In this document: positions 51,252 through 60,512 of the stretch, one piece after another | How the letters are laid out: the number at the start of each line of letters is the position of its first letter | How positions within the stretch are numbered: the first letter of the stretch is position 1 | Origin: an archaeon | GTDB taxonomy: Archaea; Thermoproteota; Nitrososphaeria; Nitrososphaerales; Gagatemarchaeaceae | NCBI GenBank assembly: GCA_021827865.1 | Contig: JAKAUC010000020.1 | Coordinates: 36,751-100,750 of the forward strand | DNA: 64,000 bases | Reading direction: 5' to 3' | The notes under the pieces: model-generated | What the model saw: only the letters and a program-made list of their open reading frames with translations | The model's database searches: none | Told to the model about the DNA's origin: nothing | Translations under genes and position numbers: made by a program

Positions 51252-52316
51252 CTATGCATAGACAAGGGAGCTCCTGATCTCCTTGTCAGGGACCTTGTAC
51301 TCCTTCCCCCTGATGACCTTCACAAGGTTGTCGATCTCCAGGTCCTTGAGCATTATGTACGCGACGATGGACGACAGGGACGGAGGGGCGACCCTCAGGG
51401 ATGCTATCGACTTCTGGGCTATCCTCCTGCTGAGTAGGTTTTCGAGCGCGACCAAGCCGCTCTCTCTGTATGCCGGGAGCGCCTCTGAAAGGTCGTACTG
51501 CTGCCTGAGCCCCTCGACCAGTTCTTCCACGTTCGCTCCCCTGTAGAGGTCTGCCAGGGATGCCACGGAAAGATTTCCGCCCTCCACAAGATATCGTACG
51601 ATGTCTTGGGCCCCCACCCCACGCGCCTTCCCTTTCAGCACTGCGATGATGTTCCTCTCGTCGATGGAGGACTTCAGCGCCACCGCGACCCTGGCGTCCG
51701 CCCCGGACCTCCCTTGGACGGAAAGGATGAGCCTCCTGAGGTAGGTGAGCTCGAGTTGGAGGAGGAGCGGGCCTATGTCCCCGTCCGTCCTGTATTTCTC
51801 AAGATAGACCTCGAAGTCCCCTCCATACCTCTTGCTCGCCCAGGTTACCACCCCGGCCACGTCCTTCATTTCAGCGAGTTCCTTCAGCTCGTAGTACGAA
51901 AGGACCCCGGCCATGGGACCGAGCGGGAAGTCGGTGCTGGAAACGAGGAAGACATCTGTCATCTGTCCGAGGGGATAACCCATTGCCTTCGAGGTTATGA
52001 TCAGGCTGACGTTGCGTATGTCCCATCTGCCGAGGATGAGTGACACGACGTCTTTCGAGTCGTCCGGCGTAAGGAGCAGGACGCTCTTCGAAATCCTGAC
52101 GAGGTGCCTGTGGACGGCCGCCTCGAGGAGGTCCGCCCCGGAGTACTTTACGGCGAGGGTCGCTAGGTCGTCCTTGTAGACGGTCAGGTTCAGCTCGTGA
52201 GTGAGCTCCCCGAAGTCCTTGGTCGAGACCAGCGATTCGAACTTCTGCTGGGAGAACAGGTCCGACTGCATCGCCTTCACCCTCGCGTTCGCGTAGGCGT
52301 ACATCGCGTCAACCAC
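51252..52316 (-). CDS. atpC: A-type ATP synthase subunit C
   Basis: A 354-residue all-helical funnel that sockets the central stalk onto the c ring. The N-terminus YAYANARVKAMQSDLFS is family-typical, and three related helical repeats follow with scattered FPLGPMAGVLSYYELKELAEM-like segments. It is 14 bases downstream of subunit E. Confidence 0.93.
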   Translation of the reverse strand: MVDAMYAYANARVKAMQSDLFSQQKFESLVSTKDFGELTHELNLTVYKDDLATLAVKYSGADLLEAAVHRHLVRISKSVLLLTPDDSKDVVSLILGRWDIRNVSLIITSKAMGYPLGQMTDVFLVSSTDFPLGPMAGVLSYYELKELAEMKDVAGVVTWASKRYGGDFEVYLEKYRTDGDIGPLLLQLELTYLRRLILSVQGRSGADARVAVALKSSIDERNIIAVLKGKARGVGAQDIVRYLVEGGNLSVASLADLYRGANVEELVEGLRQQYDLSEALPAYRESGLVALENLLSRRIAQKSIASLRVAPPSLSSIVAYIMLKDLEIDNLVKVIRGKEYKVPDKEIRSSLVYA

Positions 52317-52330
52317 GGTCGGCCCACCTG

Positions 52331-52918
52331 CTAAGCGGTGCTCTTCCCGTCGCCAAAGACCTTCTCAACCAGCCTCAGTCTGATGGCGTCGCTCCTCTCG
52401 CGCAATAAGGAGTCGATGGAGTTGTCCACCCGCCGCTTGCCGTCGGCTGAAGAGACGAGCGCCCCACCTCTGAAGTCAACCTGGTCCTTCGACATCTCGC
52501 CCGGCAGCTTTTTACCTTTCAGACGGCTCCTGTCTTCGGGCGTCACGTGGACTACCGCCCCCTCTCCAATCTTCGAAACCCCGTCCTTTATGACGCCAAC
52601 GAGGAAGCCGAGGTACTCATCCGATTCCATGAAGTCATCCACAGACTTGCGCAGGACGTCCTCGTAGCGACTGAGGACCTCCTCCCGCGCCTGAAGCAGC
52701 TCTCGCTTCGCGGCGAGCCTCGCCGCGGCCACGGACCTGAGCCTTTCGGCGCGCACCTCTCTCTCTGCCTCGGCCTTTGCGTCCGAAATGATCGAGTCCG
52801 CCTGGGCCCTCGCTGATTCTACCACCTTCTTGGCCTCGTCTCTGGCGTCCGACGTTATCCTGGCCGCCTGCTCATCCGCGTCCTGACCGATCTTGGCTAC
52901 AATCTCTTCGAGGCCCAC
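52331..52918 (-). CDS. atpE: A-type ATP synthase peripheral stalk subunit E
   Basis: A 195-residue protein. The first 100 residues are a long Ala/Glu/Arg coiled coil, and the C-terminal domain (about 110-195) contains the FRGGALVSSADGKRRVDNS beta-turn seen in subunit E, which binds subunit B. It is the first gene of the ATPase unit, with a TATA-like box at 52941-52950. The order E-C-F-A-B-D follows the common archaeal arrangement. Confidence 0.93.
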   Translation of the reverse strand: MGLEEIVAKIGQDADEQAARITSDARDEAKKVVESARAQADSIISDAKAEAEREVRAERLRSVAAARLAAKRELLQAREEVLSRYEDVLRKSVDDFMESDEYLGFLVGVIKDGVSKIGEGAVVHVTPEDRSRLKGKKLPGEMSKDQVDFRGGALVSSADGKRRVDNSIDSLLRERSDAIRLRLVEKVFGDGKSTA

Positions 52919-52940
52919 GGATGGGCGAGGGCTTGGGGTT

Positions 52941-52950
52941 GCCTATTTAG
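52941..52950 (-). promoter_or_regulatory. Promoter of the ATP synthase operon
   Basis: CTAAATAGGC on the minus strand lies 23-32 bases before ATG 52918, matching a leaderless archaeal promoter, in the 80-base gap after nuoN. Readthrough from the nuo genes is also possible. Confidence 0.5.
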
Positions 52951-52998
52951 GAGTTCATGAGATGAAACGTGTCTGACGGAAGAAGCGGGCATTCTTGG

Positions 52999-54477
52999 CT
53001 AGGGGATGACGCTCGACGCCGCGCTAGACGCGAGACTGATGAACTGCTGTGGGAACAGGCCTATCCCAATCATCAGACCGACCAAGACAGCGAACAGGAC
53101 CACGGACCAGAGGGGCTCCTTGACCCTCTCTGTGCTCTCCCCCGGGTCCAGGTACATACGCTTGATGACCCAGAAGTAGTATCCGAGGCTGAAGGCGCTG
53201 TTCAGTATCGCCGCGACCGCCACCCAAGCCAGGGGGGTGTTGATGACCGAGACGAAGAGGAGGAGCTTGCTCCAGAACCCGTTGAGAGGAGGGACCCCCG
53301 CCAGCGCGAGGAAGGAGACCGCTAGGGTGAACGCGGTGATGGGCATCCTCTTGGCCAGGCCGTTGTACGCGCCCAGGTCCCCTCTCTTCAGCTGGGTGAG
53401 CACGACCATCGCCGCAAGGAAGGCGGCCCCTTTCATTATCGCATGGTTGACGACGTGGAAAATCGACCCCGTCAGCCCGAGCAGGCCGTTGTAGGCGAAA
53501 GCGCCAGTCTGCTGGCTGTAGGCGAAGATGGAGAAGCCGACCAGGATATACCCGGCCTGGGCGATGCTGGAGTAGGCCAGCAGTCGGGTCATGCTCTTCT
53601 GCGTAAGCGCAGCGACGTTCCCAAGGGTCATCGTGATGACAGCCAGGACCGCGAGGACGTTCGCCAGGGTAAACACCGAATTCGGGGCTAGGGCATAGAC
53701 GGTGGCGATGACCAGGACCACCCTGATGGCGGCCACGAAACCAGCTTTCTTGGTGGCCGTCGCGAAGAGGGTGGCTATGGCTGGCGGAGAACCTTCGTAG
53801 GCGTCGGGGACCCACATGTGGAACGGGACTATGGACATCTTGAACCCGAAGCCCACGACGAAGAGCAGGATGGCGACGCTGACGAGGGGGTTGAATGGCT
53901 CGAGGGCGAGCCTCGCCACGACTCCGGACATCTGAGTGGTCCCCGCCACTCCGTAGGTCAGGCTGATGGCATAGAGTATGATCGCTGACGAAAGCGCTCC
54001 GAGTATGGCGTACTTCGCGGCGGCCTCGTTCGACTGGATCCTCTTCTTGTCGAACCCCGCCAGCACGTAGGTCGGGAGGCTCATCAGCTCCCATGCGACG
54101 AACAGCATGAGCAGGTCCGCTGAGTACGAAAGGAGGACCATCCCCAGGGCAGAGAAGACCAGGAGAGAGTAGTATGACGGGATGTTCGGCCCGTTCGGCG
54201 AGGAGTAGAACGACGCCACCGCCACCGCCAGGGTCACCGAGAGCACCACCAGTGCGAATATGTCTCCCAGGGGGTCGGACACCAGCAGGTTCCCAAAGTA
54301 GGGGACCGTACTTATCCCCCCGTTGACGGTGTTCGCCGCCACCATGACGATGGCCAGAGCCAGGGCTGCCATTGAGGCGTAGGCTCCTATCCTGAACCGA
54401 CGTTCCGCGGTCTGGAGCACCGGCACGCCCAGTGCGGCTGCTCCCAGCACCACGACCGCGGCGAGGATGTAGTCCAT
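52999..54477 (-). CDS. nuoN: Complex I proton-pumping subunit NuoN
   Basis: A 492-residue, 14-helix antiporter-like subunit, the one nearest the Q module end of the three canonical pumps. Key charged residues are present: Glu in AWELMSLP (TM5), Lys in GFGFKMSIVPFHMW (TM7), and Lys-Lys in TATKKAGF (TM8). It starts 1 base after the nuoM stop. Confidence 0.94.
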   Translation of the reverse strand: MDYILAAVVVLGAAALGVPVLQTAERRFRIGAYASMAALALAIVMVAANTVNGGISTVPYFGNLLVSDPLGDIFALVVLSVTLAVAVASFYSSPNGPNIPSYYSLLVFSALGMVLLSYSADLLMLFVAWELMSLPTYVLAGFDKKRIQSNEAAAKYAILGALSSAIILYAISLTYGVAGTTQMSGVVARLALEPFNPLVSVAILLFVVGFGFKMSIVPFHMWVPDAYEGSPPAIATLFATATKKAGFVAAIRVVLVIATVYALAPNSVFTLANVLAVLAVITMTLGNVAALTQKSMTRLLAYSSIAQAGYILVGFSIFAYSQQTGAFAYNGLLGLTGSIFHVVNHAIMKGAAFLAAMVVLTQLKRGDLGAYNGLAKRMPITAFTLAVSFLALAGVPPLNGFWSKLLLFVSVINTPLAWVAVAAILNSAFSLGYYFWVIKRMYLDPGESTERVKEPLWSVVLFAVLVGLMIGIGLFPQQFISLASSAASSVIP

Positions 54478-54478
54478 C

Positions 54479-55975
54479 CTAGTGGCCCACCAGCTGGAGG
54501 ATGTGCTGGACGACCGGGGCGGCCGGTCCGAGGACCAGTACCGAGAAGAACATCATGACGATGAGAGGGACGAGATAGAGCGCCAGGACACCGGCGTCTA
54601 TGGCCTGGATGTCAACCCCCGAGGCTCCGGCGGGTGGCGGCGACAAGACCACTCTCTTGATCATCCAGAGCATGTAGCCTCCAATCATCACCGGGACCAG
54701 TATCGTGACCGCAGCGTAGGGGGTGGCGTGTATCCCGCCTACGATCACCAGGACTTCGGCGACGAAGCTCCCGAACGGGGGGAGCGCCATGGCCCCGACG
54801 CATGAGAAGACCAAGAGCAGCCCTCCCCTAGGGACCAGGCGCTGCAGCCCGCTCATCAGAGGGATGTCTGTGGTCCCGAGCCCCTTCTGGATGTAGCCCG
54901 CCAGCATGAAAAGAGACCCGGCCGTGAACGCGTGGACGAACATCTCGAGGATAGCCCCCTGCATCCCTATGATGCTCCCGGAGGCCATCGTCGAGAAGGA
55001 GCCGAACACGACGAACCCCATGCCGGCTAGGCTCGTGTACGCGAACATCGATTTCAGGTTCTTTGACAGGATGGCAACCCCGGCGCCGTAGAACATCGTC
55101 ACCGCCCCGACCGCCATGAATGCCCACGCCCACTGGTGGGCGGCCTCTGGAAAGAGGCCGATGCTTATCCGGATGAGCCCGTATCCGCCCATGGCCGACT
55201 GGACCCCCGCAAGAAGGACGGCTACAGGCGCGGGTGCCTGGGTGTAGGCGTCAGGGAGCCAGCTGTGCAGAGGGAAGACAGGGAGCTTGATCCCGAAACC
55301 GATGAATGAAGCCAGCAGGGGGAGGTACTGGACAGCCGCGGGTATCCTTCCGGCGAGCGAGGGGATGTCGAAGGTCGTTGGAGAGACCCCCATGTAGGCG
55401 GCCATCAGGGCGAGCAGCAGGATCATGCTGCCCGTGAAGATGAATATCATGAACTTCATGGCCGCGTACGTCTTCCTGTCTCCTCCCCAGATCCCTATGA
55501 GGAAGAACATGGGCACCATGACGAGATCCCAGAAGAAGTAGAACAGCACAAGGTCGAGGGAGAGGAAGACCCCGACTATCGCCCCCTCGAACAGGAGTAT
55601 CAGCGCATAATAGGCCGGTTCGGCCTTGTCTATCAGCCTCCTTGACCCGATGACAGCGAACACGGTCAGCAGGGCCGTGGCCAAGACAAGGGGAGAGCTG
55701 AGCCCGTCGGCCCCGACCAGATAGTTGACCCCGAAAGAGGCGACGCTGACCCAGCTGTACTCTTCGGTCAGGGCGTACTGGCCGGTCCCGGACCCCGCAA
55801 GGCCCCCGAAGTTGGCGTAGACGAAATAGAAGACATAGAGGGCAAGCAGCAGTTCGACGACGGTCACCCCCAGAGTGAACCACATCCCCGAAGCTCTGCT
55901 CCTCTTGAGCAGGAGGTAGGCCGGGACCGATGCGACTATCGGGAGGAACAGCACGATGGAGAGTATCGGGATCAT
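54479..55975 (-). CDS. nuoM: Complex I proton-pumping subunit NuoM (with Asp for the TM5 Glu)
   Basis: A 498-residue, 14-helix antiporter-like subunit. FLIGIWGG and IKLPVFPLHSWLPDA are the classic NuoM signatures, with the TM7 Lys present. At the TM5 site where E. coli NuoM has Glu144 (FWE...P) this protein has Asp (FWDLVMVPM). The TM8 Lys position reads as a non-charged residue (AGVQSAMGGYG). Proton-path tuning may differ. It overlaps nuoL by 4 bases. Confidence 0.93.
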   Translation of the reverse strand: MIPILSIVLFLPIVASVPAYLLLKRSRASGMWFTLGVTVVELLLALYVFYFVYANFGGLAGSGTGQYALTEEYSWVSVASFGVNYLVGADGLSSPLVLATALLTVFAVIGSRRLIDKAEPAYYALILLFEGAIVGVFLSLDLVLFYFFWDLVMVPMFFLIGIWGGDRKTYAAMKFMIFIFTGSMILLLALMAAYMGVSPTTFDIPSLAGRIPAAVQYLPLLASFIGFGIKLPVFPLHSWLPDAYTQAPAPVAVLLAGVQSAMGGYGLIRISIGLFPEAAHQWAWAFMAVGAVTMFYGAGVAILSKNLKSMFAYTSLAGMGFVVFGSFSTMASGSIIGMQGAILEMFVHAFTAGSLFMLAGYIQKGLGTTDIPLMSGLQRLVPRGGLLLVFSCVGAMALPPFGSFVAEVLVIVGGIHATPYAAVTILVPVMIGGYMLWMIKRVVLSPPPAGASGVDIQAIDAGVLALYLVPLIVMMFFSVLVLGPAAPVVQHILQLVGH

Positions 55976-58113
55976 ATCGCGACGTACACCCCCGAGAGCA
56001 GCAGGAAGAGCAGCAGCAGGATGATGAGACCGATCGCAAGGACCAGCGCGTACTGCTCGAGAATCCCGGTCTGGAGCCTGCGGAAGGTGCGCGAGAGTGC
56101 CTGCCCGACCCTGGCGCCGCCGTCGGCGGCCTCGTCGACCACGTTCCTGTCAAACCAGTTACCTCCGGCCGAGAACCAGAGTGCGAGGGCTCTGACTCCG
56201 TTGTTCACCTTTTCGAGCACGCCGATCTCGAAGTTGTCGAAGGTCCAGTATGACGCCCTGAGGGGAGCGTTTACGAAGACCTTGTAGTAGACGGCGTTGA
56301 CGTACCACCTGTTCTCGAGGAAGGTGTGCAACCCGTGCGCAAAGCCAGAGTCCTTCACTATGCTGGACGGCGAGACCTTCCTCCTCACGTACAGCTGAAT
56401 CGAGACGAGCAAGCCTATGACTACAAAGCCCAGCGTGATCAGGGATGAAACGAGGTTGAACTGGGACGCGGGGCTCAGGCCGCCGAAAAGCGCCCCGGTG
56501 AAAAGGCTGTAGATGTAAGTGACCGAAGAAGCCTGCAGGAAGCCGCCCAAGTTAAAGAACCCCAGGATGCCTATGACTACGGTACCGGCGCCGAGGACGG
56601 AGTATGGGACCCAACTCAACGGAGACGGCTCTTTGAGGCCGTGCCCAGGCGCCTCGTGGTCTGGCTTCTCCCTGAGCCCGTAGAACACCAGGCCGAACAT
56701 CCTGAAGGCATAGAAGGCGGTGAGCCCGGCGGTCGCCGACCCCACCAGGAAGAGACCGTACTGCCCCGACCCCCACGCGGTGGCGAGGATGGCATCCTTG
56801 GACCAGAACCCGCTGAGCGGCGGTATGCCTGACAGCGCGGCAGCCGCGATCAGGAAGACGGCGAAGGTTATCTTCAGCTTGTCCTTGAGCCCGCCCATCT
56901 CGTTGATGTACTTCGTGCCCGTCAGGTGGATGAGCACTCCGGCCATCAGGAATAGGGCGGCCTTGAAAATGGCGTGGCTTATGAGCTGGAAGAGGCCGGC
57001 CGACAGCCCCTCCGCGAAGTTCGTGGAAAGGCCGGCAAGCCCCAGAGCCAGCATCATGTACCCTATCTGAGAGACCGTAGAGTATGCAAGGAGCTTCTTG
57101 AGCTCGAACCCCACCATGGCCTGGGTGGCAGCCAGGAACGCTGTGAACGCGCCTATCCAAGCCACCACCATGAAGAACGGCTGAATCAGCGCAGGGTTGG
57201 CTGCCATGGCGAAGTAGAAGATCGGGCCTATCCGAGCCACGAGGACGACCCCCGCGTTGACCATGGTCGCGGCGTGTATGAGGGCCGAGACAGGCGCCGG
57301 GCCGGCCATCGCGTCCGGAAGCCACTCCTGGAGGGGGAACTGGGCCGACTTCCCGATGGCGCCGCCGAAGATGAGAAGCGCGACCGGGACGAGGAGCCCT
57401 GCGGCCGCCAGCGACGTCGCCCACGCTGTGGAGGTGGCTAGAGCGTGATAACTGAAGGTCCCCGAAAAGACGAACAGGATGAGCATCCCAGCGAGCATCG
57501 CCAGATCCCCTACCCTGGTCATGAAGAACGCCTTCATCCCCGCATGTGACGGAGGATATGCCTGCTCCTCCCCGAGGGCCTTAGACCCCGGGGTCCCGAC
57601 CCAGTTCTCCTTCTCGTCGTGGTAGTAGTATCCGATGAGGGCGTAGCTGCACAGACCGACCCCCTCCCACCCGATGAAGAGCCCGAGCAGGTTGTCCGAC
57701 AGCACGATGAGCTGCATGCTTCCGATGAAGAAGCTCATGAAGAACCAGTACCTGGTGAGGCCGCTGTCTCCCTTCATGTAGTCCACGCTGTAGACCATCA
57801 CGAGAAGGCTGATCCATGCGACCAGGTTCGCTATGATGACGGTGTAGGGGTCAGAGAGGACACCGAAGTTGATCCCCAGTTCTGGTATCCATGGGACGGA
57901 CGTTGGGATTATCGAGTTGAACAGTGAGATGGTGTCACCTTGCAACACGGGGATGAGCAGATAGAGGGCGAATATCGCGGATAGGAACGGGAAAAACACC
58001 GCCGCGATGTCCCTGACTTTCCCCTTCCCGGTCAGGGGGGCGGCCAACGTCCCCACGTATGGGAGGATGAAGATGAGCCAAACGAAGTACGACGGGACGG
58101 AGACGGCTGTCAT
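55972..58113 (-). CDS. nuoL: Complex I proton-pumping subunit NuoL
   Basis: A 713-residue distal antiporter-like subunit, about 100 residues longer than E. coli NuoL (613), mostly in the C-terminal third. Core features: Glu in FIGWEGVGLCSY, Lys in GAIGKSAQFPLQEWLPDAM, LIHAATMV with its His. The C-terminal part holds further helices, a long amphipathic segment (about 600-660) equivalent to the lateral HL helix, and a final very hydrophobic anchor helix. It starts 3 bases after the extra NuoM-like gene. Confidence 0.94.
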   Translation of the reverse strand: MTAVSVPSYFVWLIFILPYVGTLAAPLTGKGKVRDIAAVFFPFLSAIFALYLLIPVLQGDTISLFNSIIPTSVPWIPELGINFGVLSDPYTVIIANLVAWISLLVMVYSVDYMKGDSGLTRYWFFMSFFIGSMQLIVLSDNLLGLFIGWEGVGLCSYALIGYYYHDEKENWVGTPGSKALGEEQAYPPSHAGMKAFFMTRVGDLAMLAGMLILFVFSGTFSYHALATSTAWATSLAAAGLLVPVALLIFGGAIGKSAQFPLQEWLPDAMAGPAPVSALIHAATMVNAGVVLVARIGPIFYFAMAANPALIQPFFMVVAWIGAFTAFLAATQAMVGFELKKLLAYSTVSQIGYMMLALGLAGLSTNFAEGLSAGLFQLISHAIFKAALFLMAGVLIHLTGTKYINEMGGLKDKLKITFAVFLIAAAALSGIPPLSGFWSKDAILATAWGSGQYGLFLVGSATAGLTAFYAFRMFGLVFYGLREKPDHEAPGHGLKEPSPLSWVPYSVLGAGTVVIGILGFFNLGGFLQASSVTYIYSLFTGALFGGLSPASQFNLVSSLITLGFVVIGLLVSIQLYVRRKVSPSSIVKDSGFAHGLHTFLENRWYVNAVYYKVFVNAPLRASYWTFDNFEIGVLEKVNNGVRALALWFSAGGNWFDRNVVDEAADGGARVGQALSRTFRRLQTGILEQYALVLAIGLIILLLLFLLLSGVYVAI

Positions 58114-58116
58114 GGC

Positions 58117-59625
58117 TCAGCGGGCCCCCAGTCCGATGCTGCTCGCGAAGTGGTAGAGCGACCTGAAGAAGAGGTCGGGATAGATGCCTATGACGATCGC
58201 CAGCACCGCGAGGAAGAGAATCGGAAGTGTCATGATCAGCGGGGCCTCCTTGACGTCATTCAGCTCGGCGGGGAGCGGCCCGAAGAATATCTTCCTCACC
58301 GGCCAGAACGTGTAAGCCACGGTGAAGATCGTGGCGGCCAGCCCTCCGATGGCGACGAACAGGTTCCATCCGAGGGGTCCCGTCGTCCCCCTGGCGAAGA
58401 CCCCTTCGAAGAGGATCCACTCGGCCTGGAACCCTCCGGTGGGCGGGACCGCTGATATCACCATCGTTCCGATCAGGACGAGCGCAGCCGTCAAGGGCAT
58501 CTTCGACGCCAGTCCTCCCATCTTCCGGATGTCTCTCGTTCCCACCTGAGACACCAGGATTCCGGCGACGCAGAAGAGGATGGTCTTGCCGATTATGTGG
58601 TTGAGGAAGTAGAAAACGCCCCCGGACACCCCCAGGAGGGTGATGCTCCCGATCCCGAGGAGAGAGTACGCGTTCTGGCTGATGGTGGACCAGGCATAGA
58701 CGTACTTCACGTCGTTCTGGACCATGGTCATAGCCCCTCCGAAGACCATCGTGACCAGCGCGATCACCATCAGGGGGAAAGAGAACGGGAGGAACGCCGC
58801 GGGCATCCCCTCGACAAGCAGCCTTACCACGACGTAGTTGCCGACGGCCACGATGGTGGCCATTATCGGAGCGAAGGACGTGGGGTGCTCGGCGTGGGCG
58901 TAGGGGAGCCACATGTGCACCCCGAAGACGGCCATCTTGATGAGCCACCCGACGAGGATGAGGCCCACCGCCCAGTAAGCGACCGTCCCCAGCGGGATCG
59001 ACGAGAGAGCTGAAATCTGGAAGCTCCCCGTCGCCGTGTAGACCACGACTATGCCGGCGAGGAAGATGAACGCCCCGAGGTGGTTCCAGATGAAGTACAT
59101 TATCGCGACCCGCTCCCTGTCGACATAGCCGAAGAGCGCCATCATGAAGGCAGAAGGAATCAGCATCAGCTCGAGGAACATGTACAGCTCCAGGAGGTTG
59201 GTGGACAAAGAAATCCCGATCAGCCCGGCGTCCAGGAGCATGAAGTTGAGGAAGTAGAGGGAGTACTGCCCCTTTCTCTCTTCACCGTACATCGCCTCCA
59301 GCCTGTGCTTCATGTACCCCATCGAGTAGACCGATGTGGCCGTTACCACGATGTTCATGGTCAGGGCCACCGGGACGCTCAGGTTGTCCCCGAGGAACCC
59401 GAAGACCAGCCCGGAGACCGGCGCCCAGGCGTAGCTCTCCTGCACGGCCGTGCCGCCGTTGAAGAGGGAGTATGCGAGAGAAGCCAGAAGCGCCGTCGTG
59501 TACAGCAGCGAAGCGAAGGCTATCCAGCCTACGTTCCTGCCGAGCTTCTTCCCGAGGAGCAGGGCCAAGGGGGCGACGACTAGCGGAACTGCCACTGTCT
59601 GAAGGAGGATGTAATCCATTCCCAA
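58117..59625 (-). CDS. Second NuoM-like antiporter subunit of complex I
   Basis: A 502-residue, about 14-helix protein of the NuoM/MrpD type. It has TM5 Glu (LLELYMFLELMLIPSAF), TM7 Lys (GWLIKMAVFGVHMW) and the WLPYAHAEHPTS loop; the usual TM8 Lys is not seen (ATIVAVGNYVVVRLL). It stands between nuoK and nuoL, giving four antiporter-like subunits (this, L, M, N) in one cluster. It could be an extra pump, or nuoM proper with the 54479 gene as the additional copy. Confidence 0.88.
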   Translation of the reverse strand: MGMDYILLQTVAVPLVVAPLALLLGKKLGRNVGWIAFASLLYTTALLASLAYSLFNGGTAVQESYAWAPVSGLVFGFLGDNLSVPVALTMNIVVTATSVYSMGYMKHRLEAMYGEERKGQYSLYFLNFMLLDAGLIGISLSTNLLELYMFLELMLIPSAFMMALFGYVDRERVAIMYFIWNHLGAFIFLAGIVVVYTATGSFQISALSSIPLGTVAYWAVGLILVGWLIKMAVFGVHMWLPYAHAEHPTSFAPIMATIVAVGNYVVVRLLVEGMPAAFLPFSFPLMVIALVTMVFGGAMTMVQNDVKYVYAWSTISQNAYSLLGIGSITLLGVSGGVFYFLNHIIGKTILFCVAGILVSQVGTRDIRKMGGLASKMPLTAALVLIGTMVISAVPPTGGFQAEWILFEGVFARGTTGPLGWNLFVAIGGLAATIFTVAYTFWPVRKIFFGPLPAELNDVKEAPLIMTLPILFLAVLAIVIGIYPDLFFRSLYHFASSIGLGAR

Positions 59626-59628
59626 TAC

Positions 59629-59697
59629 CTACTTTACCGGGTTCTGCGGCAGGCGCATTCCAGTCCCACTGACAAGAAGCAGAAGGAGAGAAGCCAT
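59629..59697 (-). CDS. Possible 22-residue small ORF between nuoK and the nuoM-like gene
   Basis: ATG 59697 to TAG 59629 encodes 22 residues starting with a five-Leu hydrophobic run and ending polar. It fills the only sizeable gap in an otherwise overlapping gene series. It may be a leader peptide or chance; evidence is weak. Confidence 0.2.
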   Translation of the reverse strand: MASLLLLLVSGTGMRLPQNPVK

Positions 59698-59702
59698 GTC
59701 AG

Positions 59703-60020
59703 CTATCCTTCCAGGGTCCTCATCTCGCTGACGTCGATGTCGTTGTGCAGCCTGTAGGCTACTATGACTATGGAAAGCAACACGGCTGCCTCGGCCGCGG
59801 CCAGGGCTATAGAGAAGAGGACGAAAGTCTGGCCGAAGGCGTTAGCCTGCTGCGCGTAGGGGAGATACTGGTTGAAGGCGACGAAGTTCAGGTTCGCAGC
59901 GTTGATCATCAGCTCCACGGCAAAGAGGAGCCTGAGCGCGTTCCTCTTCGTCACGAGGCCGTACACCCCTATGCCGAAGAGCATCGCCGACAGTATGACG
60001 AAGTCGGCGAGGTTGTTCAA
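59703..60020 (-). CDS. nuoK: Complex I subunit NuoK
   Basis: A 105-residue, three-helix MrpC-like subunit. Both buried Glu residues needed for proton transfer are present (FAVELMINAANL and ALAAAEAAVLLS), at about positions 36 and 76. The TTG 60020 start overlaps nuoJ by 4 bases. Confidence 0.94.
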   Translation of the reverse strand: MNNLADFVILSAMLFGIGVYGLVTKRNALRLLFAVELMINAANLNFVAFNQYLPYAQQANAFGQTFVLFSIALAAAEAAVLLSIVIVAYRLHNDIDVSEMRTLEG

Positions 60021-60496
60021 CCGGAGCCCTCCCTGTCAACCTTGGATAGGGCGAGGGCCCCGACTATGGAAGCGGCCAGGACCAGGGCCAGCACCTCGAG
60101 GACGGGAGCGTACCCAGTAGAGATGAGTTTCCCGATGTCGACGAAGGTCGCTGTGTTGGAGACGCTGTCGAACCTCGAGAGGTTTGCGTCCACCACGGCG
60201 AAGGCGAGCGCGACGACCACGGCGACTCCTGTGATAGCACCGGCGACCGTCGTGCCGGAAGCAGGCTTGACCTCCTTCGCCCACCTCTCCTGCCTGACCA
60301 GCATCACGGTGAAGAGTATCAGCACGGCCACGGCCCCAATGTAGACCGCTATCTGGAAGACTGCCACATATGGGGCGTCAAGGAGGAAGAAGAGCGCGGC
60401 CACCCCGAAGAGGGAGCCGGCCAGCCCGATCGCCCCGTAGACTATCTCCTTCGCCTCGAGGGAGAAGATGGCGCTCGCCAGGGTCACCACGGCCAT
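60017..60496 (-). CDS. nuoJ: Complex I subunit NuoJ
   Basis: A 159-residue, about five-helix subunit. The family segment with the pi-bulge TM3 (YVAVFQIAVYIGAVAVLILF) is intact, followed by VMLVRQERW. ATG 60496 lies 16 bases after the nuoI stop; a stop codon just upstream in the same frame rules out a longer protein. Confidence 0.93.
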   Translation of the reverse strand: MAVVTLASAIFSLEAKEIVYGAIGLAGSLFGVAALFFLLDAPYVAVFQIAVYIGAVAVLILFTVMLVRQERWAKEVKPASGTTVAGAITGVAVVVALAFAVVDANLSRFDSVSNTATFVDIGKLISTGYAPVLEVLALVLAASIVGALALSKVDREGSG

Positions 60497-60512
60497 GGCC
60501 AGGAAGACGGCG

